Positions 10,046 to 21,009 of a stretch of DNA of 64,000 nucleotides are shown here, piece after piece. The stretch lies in NCBI RefSeq assembly GCF_002878395.1, contig NC_061115.1:215332963-215396962 (forward strand), written 5' to 3'. A program made the position numbers and the translations under genes. Each line of letters opens with the position of its first letter. Position 1 is the first letter of the stretch. Under the pieces are notes generated by a model. The model had not been told where the DNA came from and did no database searches. It worked only from the letters and a program-made list of their open reading frames with translations. The DNA comes from Capsicum annuum (taxonomy: Eukaryota > Streptophyta > Magnoliopsida > Solanales > Solanaceae).

Positions 10046-11029
10046 CAGGGGCGGATCTAATAGGGGTTCAGGGGTGGCATGGCACCCGCAAACTTCAATC
10101 AAAAAACGATGTGTATATATATATTTTGAAGAAAATCGGTATATTATTTAAGTGTCACCCGGTGCAGCAGTTGAGGAAGTAGTGTCAGTGGCAAATGCGC
10201 TGACATTTCACGTAGTATACCAGAGTTCAAATCTATACGCTAGCATTATTTTGTTACTTTTTGATCGCTCTTCTATTTTCTGTAAGCTTTTTTCCTCCTG
10301 ACTTAATCTTTGTTTGACTCTCTTTTTTTTTTTGGTATTCTTTGTTTAAGAATTTTTAACTTAAGTGTAGAACATAGTTGAAGATTCCTTCTTCCTTCAA
10401 ATTTATAGTTAACCTCTCCTCGTAAATCATAATAATGATGCTTGGCTTGATGTTATAATTTCTTAACAATAGAATTGGAAATATCCATTGAATGTTGACA
10501 ACTATTTTGTACTTTCACGCTGACTGATAAGTTGAATTTAACTCTTGTTTACACAATTTATAGTAATTACAACAACAACAACAACAAATTCAGTGTATTC
10601 CCACATAGTGGGTTCTGGGGAGGGTAAAATATATGCAGTCCATACACTACCTCCGAAAAAGTAGAAAGGTTGTTTTCGATAGTTTTTATAATAATAATCA
10701 AATTTTTGTTATTTGATCTATTTGTCTATACAAATTGAAAAGACAAATAATCAAATCGAAACCCAAAGTCTATAAAATTGATAGAATATTTGTCTTATTT
10801 GGGGCAGTGTTAATAGCAAAACTTAAAGCAAAAAATTAACTGATTTCCAACTAAATTCGAAAAAATTAGGTTCTTCGATAATGTTTCAATGAAATTTTCC
10901 TTCAAAAATCTCTTACTAACAAGCCAAATTTCAGTGGGACGCTCATAAAAAGTATCTTTTTTGAGTAGTAGCTTTAACGTTAAAAGTGACATGACACCCG
11001 CAAACTCAAAATTCTAGATCCGCCTCTGA
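10046..11029. mobile_element. Non-autonomous hAT element with perfect 8-bp target duplication
   Basis: The element starts CAGGGGCGGATCTA and ends TAGATCCGCCTCTG, giving 14-bp terminal inverted repeats with one mismatch. ATTGCAAG flanks it exactly on both sides (10038-10045 and 11030-11037), the 8-bp duplication expected for hAT. The 984-bp interior has no transposase. About 55 bp in begins an AT run, then a tRNA-like segment (A-box-like CAGTGGCAAATGCG near 10186, B-box-like GAGTTCAAATC near 10224) and a T-rich stretch. A LINE/SINE tail has inserted at 10566-10690. The element at 34869-35935 has the same termini and layout. Confidence 0.9.
10566..10690 (-). mobile_element. RTE/TS-type 3' tail nested in the hAT element
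   Basis: An ACAACAACAACAACAA run followed by TCAGTGTATTCCCACATAG, GTGGGTTCTGG, GCAGTCCATACACTACCTCC and AAAGGTTGTTTTCGATAG. This is the reverse complement of the conserved tail module, so it postdates the hAT insertion. Confidence 0.75.
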
Positions 11030-11225
11030 TTGCAAGCAACGTACACATTAAGATAACATAAGATGTCGCTTGAAATGACTGGGCCTAGTATCTCCAGATG
11101 CAGCATTTACAACTGGTGATTGTGCTGCATATGAAAACTGATGCGAAGGGGTATTCATTGTTCAATTATGAATTAGTTACACACTTGTTCCGATCTAAAG
11201 TTACTAGTAATAGTACTTAAACCTG

Positions 11226-11928
11226 TGTAGACACGTAATTTTCTCCCTCCTTGAAAGCATTTTTTACCGTTTCTCTCATTTTACCACGTATCCTATCCAC
11301 GTGGTAATTTTTTCGCAAGAAAACAAAATAAATAACTACCTCATCATTTTATTTATTTATTTTATTTTTATCTTTATCACATTTAACAAATCCTAACAAA
11401 TTTTATCTTCTTTTGAACAGACTAACAACTCTTCCTATCAAATTTTGACATATCACACACCCCTACCCCCTTTCTCTCACTACCCCTAGACCTCCTCCCT
11501 ACCCCAGTCACGTTTTCACTGGTTAACATATATACACAAATATTTCATTCACAAAAAGGGGGGGCATATACAGAATGGGGGACCATTTTTTCTTTTTTCT
11601 TTTTTTTATATAAACCAACTGAATACACACATACACGGGGAGCTTCCCTTTTTCTTCACCAAGACATCCACCCACCAGAAAATTGATACGTATACACACT
11701 CTTAAATTTTTTTCACCTAACACACATAAATCATCTTCTCCTCCACAAAATTTCAGGCACGAATTCCAGTCATTCACACCCACACACTCACTATCACAAA
11801 AAAATGAGACACTCTTACAGAATTCTCACTCACCGCTACACACACACATACTCTTTGAGAGGAAAAACAGTCCCTCATCCCCTCTTTGACTAAAAATCGC
11901 ACACCCCACATGAGAATGGATGTAGATT

Positions 11929-11960
<32 letters not shown>

Positions 11961-13440
11961 CATGAACAGAGTGAAAGAGTGAGACGAGAGAGACGGACGG
12001 GGTTTGAATAGGCGAGGGTGGACAGAAATCGCCAAGAATCAGGTGGGTCAAGTTTTTCCCAGTGACCTGTTTGCCGGACCTGTCTGTTTCTAAATATTTT
12101 CAGGTGGCTCTAGCTAAAGAGCATCGAAAATCGCCGAAGATCTGACCATTTTATCAATTTCTGCCCATCGTTGCTCTCACCGAAATCTCTTTGTCTCATT
12201 TGATTTCGGTTTAGATTCGGTAAGATTTTGGATGCGAGTGTTCTCGGTTTTTGTAGATTTAGTCTCGGGTTGTTCGTTATTTCTTCCTTCTTAGGATTCA
12301 AATCTTACTGGGTTGTTATTCCTCAATATCGGAGTTGGAGTTGGTCACTGTTGAGGCCCTATTCGGAGTTCTAAAGTTCGGGTCTTCTTAAATCTTATTA
12401 CCAATGAAATCAGTTCTTCAAAGGTCCATCTCTTAACTCTACTTTTGAATTATACCGAGGTGGTTAATATCATGATTTTGTGATGTGGTTTTGAATATTT
12501 TGAGCAAAATGTTGATTGCTGTTGTGGATGTGAATGATTGGTATGCTAAAATGTTTGAGTCCTCGTTTGGGTATGTGTTCGATATTGATTTCAGATGTTG
12601 AAAAAGTAATTTGATAGTCGAATTGGTTGTTTGGGGGTCGAAATCGAAAATTGATAATCGAATAAGTTGAAGGTTGTTTATTTTAATTCATTACTGAATA
12701 TTGTTGAATTGGATAGCATCACGATAGGTTGAAGTCGATAGGCAAATTATAGGTTTTTGGGGTAGGCAAATTTAGAATTGGGGGGATTATTGAAATGTTT
12801 GAAATGTTTGTTGAATGTCTTATTTACCGCATTTGAAAAGTGTATTCATTTAGTCGGAGAATGCCCCGAGGTATTTGTATTTATTCACCGGAGAATGCCC
12901 CGACGTACTATGTTGGTGAAAGATGATCGTGATGAAGGCCCGAGGCATCGGGTAAAACAATGGAATGTAGTTTAGAATTAGCCTAGAATAGAGTAGGTTT
13001 ATGTTTTTCGTATTTTTTATTTTTGGGGACTATATAATTGGACAGAACACTAAATTTTGGATTATTTTGTTTGATTTTGCTTGATTGATTGTTGTGCGTG
13101 CATTGTGTGGTTTATACACTCGTAGTGTCAAATTAGTCGATATGCTCCACCAAGCGACCGTGGTTGAACCATGGGATCGAGGGATGCCTAACACCTTCCC
13201 CTCGGTCAACAGAATTCCTTAGTCGAAATCTCTGTTCGTGGATCAATTTTATAAAGTCAAAACCATTTTGAAAAAGGATATCCAAGGGTGACTTGACACA
13301 CCCAATTTATGCCAAGTGGAGACTCTGAGTTTTGAATATAAATAATCTTTTTCGAAACAAATCTTCATTTTGTCACTTAAGAAATAAAACCCTTTCGAAC
13401 TTAAAATCTGAATCTTTTGGACAAAAAAAAGGGTGTGATA
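11226..13440 (+). repeat. 5' LTR of the gypsy-type element
   Basis: A 2.2-kb repeat aligned along its length with 21010-23201. It contains a TATATAAAC TATA-like box at about 11608, conserved in the other LTR near 21388, and a GA-run at about 11931-11953 that is longer here than in the 3' LTR. Short open frames inside are not conserved between the LTRs and are not genes. Confidence 0.92.
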
Positions 13441-13444
13441 GCTG

Positions 13445-13461
13445 TGGTGACTCTGCTGGGG
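13445..13461 (+). promoter_or_regulatory. Primer binding site, tRNA-Arg type
   Basis: TGGTGACTCTGCTGGGG begins four bases after the LTR. It is complementary, with two mismatches, to the 3' end of plant tRNA-Arg(ACG) as I remember it (PBS form TGGCGACTCCGCTGGGG). This primer choice is known for Tat/Ogre-lineage elements. Confidence 0.75.
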
Positions 13462-15244
13462 AGTTTTCAGAATTCGAGCTTATTTTTTTGGAGTAGTATC
13501 GGCTTAGTTTGACATTATGGGTGTGTAAACCTTGTTTGTGTTATTGTTTGTTGTTTATTTTATCATTGTTGAGTGCCTACATGTTCTTTGTTTACAGTTT
13601 TTCTCTTGTGTGTTACCACTTTATATCTGGCATCATGTGCATAACCCGAGTCAATTCTTTCTGCAACAAGTCCCAGAGTGCACATTGTGCGCACGAATTC
13701 TAGTTGAGTCACCCTTATTTTAGGAAGGGGAACCGTTGGATGTATGGAGTAGGTGGAAAGCAAAGCAGTCACTATCGACCATATGCTCCCCATAACGGCC
13801 TTGTTAGTAAACCCCAACGTAGGTCAGCCTTTAGGTCATGCTTATGTGCATCATATTGAGACTTAGCGGGGTCCATTTGGTCCTTTGTAGGAGACTCTCC
13901 TCTAAAGCATCCCTACGTGCTAATTGTTGCATTTTTTAGGGTAATAGGGTCATTTGACGGACTGATTTGGGGAAAACATGTGCTAGAATTAAAGAAAGGT
14001 GTGTTAGGCATGGAAAAAAAAAGAAAAAAAGAGAAAAGGTGAATCAAAAAAGAGTTTCGTAGTTTTTAGGTTCTTTATGACTTTTGTTTTTCACAATTCA
14101 AAAATTAAAAAAAAAAGATTTTTTTTTACTTTTTGCACTCATTTTTCAAAAATAAAAAAAACATCAAAAATATTTTCCTTTTCTTTCATTTAGCAAGCAT
14201 TCACAATTCAAAAACTCCAAAAAGATTTTTTTAGGAGCTTTTTATAAAAGCAAAATTCAAAAAAAAAGGTGATAGAAGTTTTGTACATTTCATATAACGA
14301 AAATACCAAAAAAAATTTCTTTCATAGCTGTTGGTGTCATTTTTTCTGTGAAGTGTCAAATTGAAAACTCAAAAAAAGATTTTGTTATGTTGTTCATCGT
14401 GTGTCTTTGGCCGTGCCTCAAGTTTGGGTGCAGTCTATTATTTAATCATTAATTGTCCAATCTGGACGAACTACACACCCCTGATTCTCTTCTCTCTAGA
14501 GTGAGATACGTAGGCAGCCTATTGTTGGTTCGGGGATCTTATTTCAAAAATATTTTTCTTCACTCTTCATTTAGAGTAGGTGCCTATGCATCAATAAAAG
14601 AAAACTACAAAAAGTTTTTCCTTTAATAGTTTTAAGTTTCATTTTGGTATGAAATGTAAAATTGAAAACCCAAAAAGATTTTCTTTGGTAATCGTAGGTT
14701 TCATTTTGTATAGAAATCTGGAAAAAAAAAATTAAAAGATTTTCTTCACTCTTTATTTAGAGTAAATGTCATATACATCTTTAAAAGAAAACCACAAAAA
14801 AGATATTCCTTTAATAGGTTCGAGTTTCATTTTCCCATAAAATTTAAAACTGAAAACCCAAAAAGATTTTCTTTGGTAATCATAGATTTCACTTTGAATA
14901 GGGATGTTAAAGCTGAAAAATTCAAAAAATATTTTCGTCAATTCTTTTGACAAATTGTTATTTTCTTTTCTTCTTAAAGTTTCAAGAAAAAACAAACAAA
15001 CAAAGAGTTTAATTGACCATTTTGGCAAGACTTCACGAACTACGCACACCTAATTCTCCTCTTTTGGGAGTGAGATACGTAGGCGCCCTTCTTGGGTTCG
15101 GTGATCTTTTTTTTTTAAAAAGAGAGATTTTGAGAAAACGTTGAACTCTAACACATTTGCAATCTCTTGTTAAGTTAGTTTGAGGTGGTTGGTTTGTGGC
15201 ATTTTGGCTGGTCCTCCATATTGCACCAAGTCACAGAGAAGGCT
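13462..15244 (+). other. Long leader between PBS and gag
   Basis: Non-coding, A/T-rich. A block with GAGATACGTAGGC preceded by a GATTCTC(T/C)TCT-type word occurs near 14465-14550 and 15035-15110. It recurs downstream of gag at about 18085-18160, so it marks a repeated internal module of this element. Confidence 0.6.
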
Positions 15245-17067
15245 ATGGCCAACAAGGATACCGAGTTTATTGTCACTAATCAGATAGAGAGTTCGGGAAA
15301 TGAGAATTTAGGATATAATGAAGAGATTCAGAAATTAAGGCAGCAAATGATAGAAATACATCGAGCTTGGGCTAATGGGTTGTCGCCTCCTCCAGTTTCC
15401 ACTGATAATCTGGAATATCTTTCTAGCTTGCCTCCCGTGTCACATGCACAATTTCCCATTTTTGTTGATATGTCGCAACATGCATCAGGATCGACTCCGA
15501 GGCAACAATATCCAACCACTTCCAATGTTCATTTCCTCGCTCCCCAATCCAAGACTACCACATACTCGGCTCTACCTGTTGTTCATGCTTTTGCGGCGCC
15601 ACTCCCACCTAAAGCTCCTACTTTTGATGTTCATCCACAAGTTGTGCCTCCCTACTCTACAAGAGATCCTTCATTGAATATTACTGGTGATCAGCGTTAC
15701 ACTTCCGAACCTACATTCAAGTTGACTGGTCTTTACAGTGATACTCACCCGCCTGAATTTTCTCCTAGCACTGAGAAGCCTGTTATGACAGAAGAACAAG
15801 AGGAAATGACCAGAAAATTGAGAAGTTTGGAACTGGCTATGATGAACTTTCAAGGACTTGGGGGTTACAAAAGTGTATCATATAAGGACTTATGCATGTT
15901 TCCAGGTGTCAACCTTCCCCCTGGCTTTAAAATGCCAAAGTTTGAGAAATATGACGGACATGGGAACCCAGTGTCACATTTGAGGCACTATTATAACCAA
16001 TTAAGAGGTGCTGGAGGGAAGGAAGAACTACTCATGGCTTATTTCGGGGAGAGTCTTTCAGGCTTGGCTTCGGAATGGTTTGTTGACCAAGACATCGACA
16101 AGTGGATTAGTTGGAATGACCTAGCTAATGAATTTGTGCAATAATTTCAATACAATGTGGAGTTGATCCCCAACAAAAAATCCCTAAATAGTATGAAGAA
16201 GAAGAATACTGAGAGCTTCAGGGAGTATGTGATCAGATATCGCGAACAAGCTGCTAGAGTGAAATCGCCAATGAAAGAAAGCAAAATAGTGGAGGTGTTT
16301 ATTCAAGCGCAGGATGAAACATATTATCAACACTTGATACCTGTATTGGGCAAGTCATTTATTGAGGTCCTTAAAATAGGGGAGAAGATAGAAGAGGGAA
16401 TTAAGATGAATCGCATTGTGAGTTTTGCTACATTGAAAGAGACTACTCAAACAATTCAAAAGGGTTCAGGAAGTGTTGGGGAGACAAAGGATGAGGAAGA
16501 TGCATCTGCTATTGTAGTCGGACAGCGGGAACGGTCAAGAAGACTCCGTTGTCATCACTCTCAGGAAAAAACCCAAGTTCATACCCAAACTCCACATAAT
16601 CACTCCCAAAATCCATTCTACTCTGCTCTTCCACCTTCATATCCAGTATATAACGCACAGCTATATGTTCAACCCCCATCTTACCCACAGTGGAACGTCC
16701 TCTAACTCCACAAACATACCAAAACCCTTCTAAGCCTAATTTTTTATCCAAGCCAAACGATGAAATGAGGCAGAAGTCGAAAGATAGCTTCACACCAATT
16801 GAAGAGTCGTATGCCAGTTTATTTTAGAGATTGGTATAATGGGACATGATTACTCCTCTCCTTGGGTGCATTCTTAATCGGCGTTCAAGAAATTTTGATC
16901 CTAATGTGCGATGTGCGTATTATTCTGATGCTCAGGGTCATAGTATTGAAGATTGCTGGGCTTTGAAAAGAGAAATTGAAAAGATGATTCAAGATAGATC
17001 AATTATGGTGCAGAACATTGACAGTGAGAAAAACTCTAGTCACGCTGATATGCAAACTAGTGGCTAA
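15245..17067 (+). pseudogene. gag of gypsy-type element, broken
   Basis: The first ATG of the frame at 15245 opens MANKDTEFIV. The protein has a coiled N-terminal part, a proline/serine-rich linker (about 15400-15780) and the Ty3-gypsy Gag core: PPGFKMPKFEKYDGHG, YFGESLSGLASEWF, then past the stop FREYVIRYREQAARVKSPM. A TAA at 16142-16144 replaces an expected glutamine codon; the frame continues beyond it to 16705. A frameshift follows, and 16846-17067 carries the end of Gag with a CCHC-like element (CAYYSDAQGHSIEDCWALK). One nonsense codon plus at least one shift means no full Gag is made. No pol follows. Confidence 0.85.
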
Positions 17068-19480
17068 GATGTCAGGCTGAGCAATTGAGAAGTCACCCCT
17101 CTCCCTCTTAGAAAGAGGTCTGGTAGTTTGTTTTGTTTTATTTTTTGTTATCCAAATTATTTTAGGGTTGTAGTTCGGGATCTATCTTGTTTTGTCCATT
17201 TTGTCGTTATGTTCAAACCCTTCTATCTTTCATTTTAATTAAATAGAGTGTCCCTTTTTTCCTTTGTATTTTAAATATGTGTTTCGTTGTTTTCTTTCCA
17301 CAATACATTTTAGGTTAATTCTAGTGATATGACATGCTAGCGGAATTTTCAATCAAATCTTAAAATTCAGTTTAAGCATGACCATTGAATCAGAGAGTTA
17401 AAGTTAGGAAAAGAGAACATCTGAGAAAATAGGTAGAGTGCTGAGACATTTGGTGACAAGTTCAAACCTTCTTTGAAAATTAAGGCAATTATTTTGAGAA
17501 TCACAAGAATAACTTGATCATCAATTGAAAAACATTGCTCAATTAGGTCAAATAGCGGATGTGTGATCTCGAGGGATAGAAAAATCAACTCCACGAAAGC
17601 GTGATGAGTCATTCAATGTGAGGGATGTACAATAAATGTGGAGTTGTATGTTGACAAGCATAGAAAAAGAGGTGACACACATGGTCAGTTAAAGTTAGTG
17701 CTGTAAAAAATGTCACAAATAATCTTCATCTCTCACTTTCACATTGCATGATATGTACTAGCATTTTCAAAGATTGATATTACGAAAGCATTTCATTCTG
17801 CTATCCAAATATCGCATCATCCTTTGTTTACCCCATTTGAGCTTTAGTCCTATTTTCTTTCATACCCCTCTTTTGGAATCAAGATAGAGTCAGCAAAGCT
17901 CAAAATAAAAGTGTCAAGCAAAACAATAGAGTCAGAAAAAGTTCAAAAAAAAAAGAGAAGAAAAAGAAAATATGTCCAAAAAGAAAAAAAAGAAAAAGAA
18001 AAGTGTCAAGACAAATAGAGTCAGAAAAAAACAAAGAGAAAATAGTGTCAATAAAAGAAAAATCAGATCAAAAGAAAGAACAAGCTGCCAGAACTACGCG
18101 TGACCTGATTCTCCTCTTTTGGGGGTGAGATATGTAGGTTGCCCTACTCAGGGCTCGGTCCAACCAAATAAACAATTTAGAATTGCCTAGTCAAAAGGAA
18201 CTGGGACATGAGTTGATCCTCATTGTTTTAGTCGATTCCAAAAGTTGTAAGTCCCACCCCACTTCAAGTGTTGCTTGGGCCCCATGCCATCCTTTCTTTC
18301 TAGCCCTATCTAAAAGCCAAGTTACAACCAAAGAAAGACCTTCGGATCAATCTTTAAGAATGTTAAGGCTAAGCATGCAATGGATGTGATGACACATTTT
18401 AGGAACTACTCGTCTTCCTCAGCATAAAAAATTAGGAGAGAAATAAAAATGAGAAAGTTTTATTGGTGAAAACCCTCACGGGCACCATAAGGCGATGGTA
18501 ATTTGAGACAGATAAAAATGAGAGTCTTATTGGTGAAAACCCTCACGGGCACCATAAGGCGAGGGTAAGTTGAGAGAAAAATGAGAGAGGCTTGTTGGGC
18601 GAAAATCCTTCAATGTGCCACTAGCCGAATGAGCTCTTCGAATGCAATAGGTTTAAGCAAGTAACTTAGTTTCAGAGCCATTAACTCAACAACAATTGGT
18701 AGAAAGTTTGGATGAAAAGATCAGGCATCTTGATCCAAAATGCATGGCATAATCATTAGAGTTGACTGTCATTTCTAGATAAATTTTTCATTTCTTTATT
18801 TCAAATGGGGACATTCATTGCCTTTTTTTTTCTCTTTGTTTTTGTTTTATTTTTCTTAAGTCAGTTATCCAAATAAAAATCATTGTCATTTTTCTCTTGT
18901 CTTTGAGTCAAGTCCATGTCAAAACAAGTGAGAAAAGATTTCAAAATTGGCTACCAGCTCATTCAATTACACAGAACAAGACAAAATCCAGCACATGAAA
19001 AAGACATGATTGTGAGCCGAAATAAGACATGCAAGAACTTTTGTCAATTGTCTGGGAACTCATGAAAATAACAAGGTTCAAAGGGTTTATTTGAGAAGCA
19101 TGGCAAAGCAGAGATACCGTATTTTTTTCAGTCACTCTTAATAATCTGAGTTCGGGTCAATGATTCAACAAGTCAATGATATATGCTAATAGTTGAAAGC
19201 AAGGTTAAATGTGATGAGGGAAAGAGCGATCGCTACAAAAACTAAAGCCACAAACCAGCCACCACGTTTTAAACTCACAAGTTTTCTTTGATGAAACAGG
19301 AAATATATTACCTTCAAATCAAGGATTTTAAAGCCTAAACATCAAGGCCCGTAATTTCTTACTTTTACAAATGCAGGAAGCGATGTTGCTGCACAGGTTT
19401 GATAATTAAATCATGATTAAAATTCATCATCTTATATCCCTCAGAGATACACTTTCTTGTCCAGGGATTTTAGTTTTCAT
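17068..19480 (+). other. Non-coding interior of the gypsy-type element
   Basis: No polymerase or integrase frame on either strand. 17935-18070 is A/G-rich low complexity. 18445-18580 holds two tandem copies of a ~62-bp unit (TTGGTGAAAACCCTCACGGG ... CACCATAAGGCGA), with a weaker third copy. The GATATGTAGG module lies at about 18090-18160. Confidence 0.6.
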
Positions 19481-19499
19481 TTCCTGGGTGATACACTTC

Positions 19500-20455
19500 T
19501 TAAATTGAACCTTCACTCCTAGAAGACGTACCTTCTAGTCGAGTCATTCCATTTGACTCTTAGAAGACGTACCTTTTAGTTGAGTTATTTCCCTTGATTC
19601 CTAGGAGACGTACCTTTTAGTCGAGTCATCTCCTTTGATTCTTATAAGATGTACCTTTTAGTCGAGTTATTTCCCCTTTGATTCCTATAAGACGTACCTT
19701 TTAGTCGAGTCATTCCCCTTAATTCCTATAAGGCATACCTTTTAGTCGAGTCATTCCCTTTGATTCCTATCAGACGTACCTTTAAGTCTAGTCATTCCCT
19801 TTGGTTCCTATAAGACATACCTTTTAGTCGAGTTATTCCCCTTGATTTCTATAAGACGTACCTTTTAGTCGAGTTATTTTCCTTGATTCCTATAAGACGT
19901 ACCTTTTAGTTGAGTCATCCTCCTTTAATTTCTATAAGATGTACCTTTTAGTCGAGTCATTTCCTTGATTCCTATAAGACGTACCTTTTAGTTGAGTCAT
20001 CCCCCTTGATTCCTATAAGACGTACCCTTTAGTCGAGTCATCCCCCATGATTCCTATAAGACGTACCTTTGAGTTTAGTAATCCCCCTTGATTCCTAGAA
20101 GACGTACCTTTTAGTCGAGTCATTCCCCTTGACTCCTATAAGACGGACCTTTTAGTCGAGTCATTCCCTTTGACCCCTAGAAGACATACCTTTTAGTCGA
20201 GTCATTTTCTTTGATTCCTATAAGACGTACTTTTTAGTCGAGTCATTCCCTTTTATTCCTATAAGACGTACCTTTTAGTCAAGTCATTCCTCGACCCCAA
20301 GAAGAAGTACCTTCTAGTCGAGTCATCTCCTTTGATTCCTATAAGACGTACCTTTTAGTCGAGTCATCCCATTTGATTCCTATGACGTAGCTTTTAATTG
20401 AGTCATCCCCTTTGATTCCTATAAGATGTACCTTCTAGTCGAATCATACCAATTA
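19500..20455 (+). repeat. 42-bp tandem array inside the LTR element
   Basis: About 22 head-to-tail units, each TTGATTCCTATAAGACGTAC followed by CTTTTAGTCGAGTCATTCCC. Units vary by point changes and 1-3 bp indels. It lies between gag and the 3' LTR, where tandem arrays are known in Tat/Ogre elements. Confidence 0.92.
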
Positions 20456-20514
20456 AATCATAGAAGATGCATTTCTTTATTTACGATATTTTTCTTTTTA
20501 GTTTTGATATGATT

Positions 20515-20745
20515 TCAGGAGCCCGTCTGAAGAACAGGGCGAATAAATGAAAAGTCAAGCAACAAGGTGAAGAAATTGAAAGTAAACATATTGAAAAAAT
20601 AACAAGTCAGGAACCCACCTGAAGAAAAGGGTGAAGAAATTAAAAATCAAGCAACAAGTGATAAAATTGCAAGTCAGGAGCCCGCCTGAAGAATAGGATA
20701 AAGAAACTGCAAGTCAGGAGCCCGCCTGAAGAATAGGGTGATGAA
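20515..20745 (+). repeat. Second short tandem array before the 3' LTR
   Basis: Four to five units of about 45-60 bp built on CAGGAGCCCGCCTGAAGAAT followed by an AGGGTGAAGAAAT(T/C)-type segment. It is followed by the A/T-rich end of the interior and the polypurine tract. Confidence 0.75.
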
Positions 20746-20995
20746 GTAATGAGTCAAGAGTCACGGAAAGCTGCATAGATATAGTTTTTGTAATTTCATT
20801 TATGTTTTTAACTTGTAATTTTTATTTTTCTCTGATGTAATGACAGAGTCGCGGACCGAAACCTCGACGGGACCACACTCGACTCTCCAACTCGGTTGTC
20901 CTTCTTTCTTTTGTTTCTTTTTTTGAATAAATGTCGGGTCAAAATTCTGTCTTGCTGTCTACTTCTTTGTATGAAAACACTTCGTGCTTACATGC

Positions 20996-21009
20996 AAAGA
21001 GGGGCATGA
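20996..21009 (+). promoter_or_regulatory. Polypurine tract of the gypsy-type element
   Basis: AAAGAGGGG followed by CATGA lies directly before the 3' LTR start at 21010, the expected site for plus-strand priming. Confidence 0.7.

Noticed and set aside
10186..10236. Possible tRNA gene
   Set aside because: Only degenerate A- and B-box words; no acceptor stem or anticodon arm. Better read as a SINE-like module in a hAT element.
12778..12975. 65-aa frame in the 5' LTR, also present at 22538-22735
   Set aside because: Seen in both LTRs only because the LTRs are copies; no known domain and no gene context.
19500..20455. Array with 20-bp conserved halves resembling repeats and spacers
   Set aside because: Both halves of the unit are conserved, so this is an ordinary 42-bp tandem repeat inside an LTR element.
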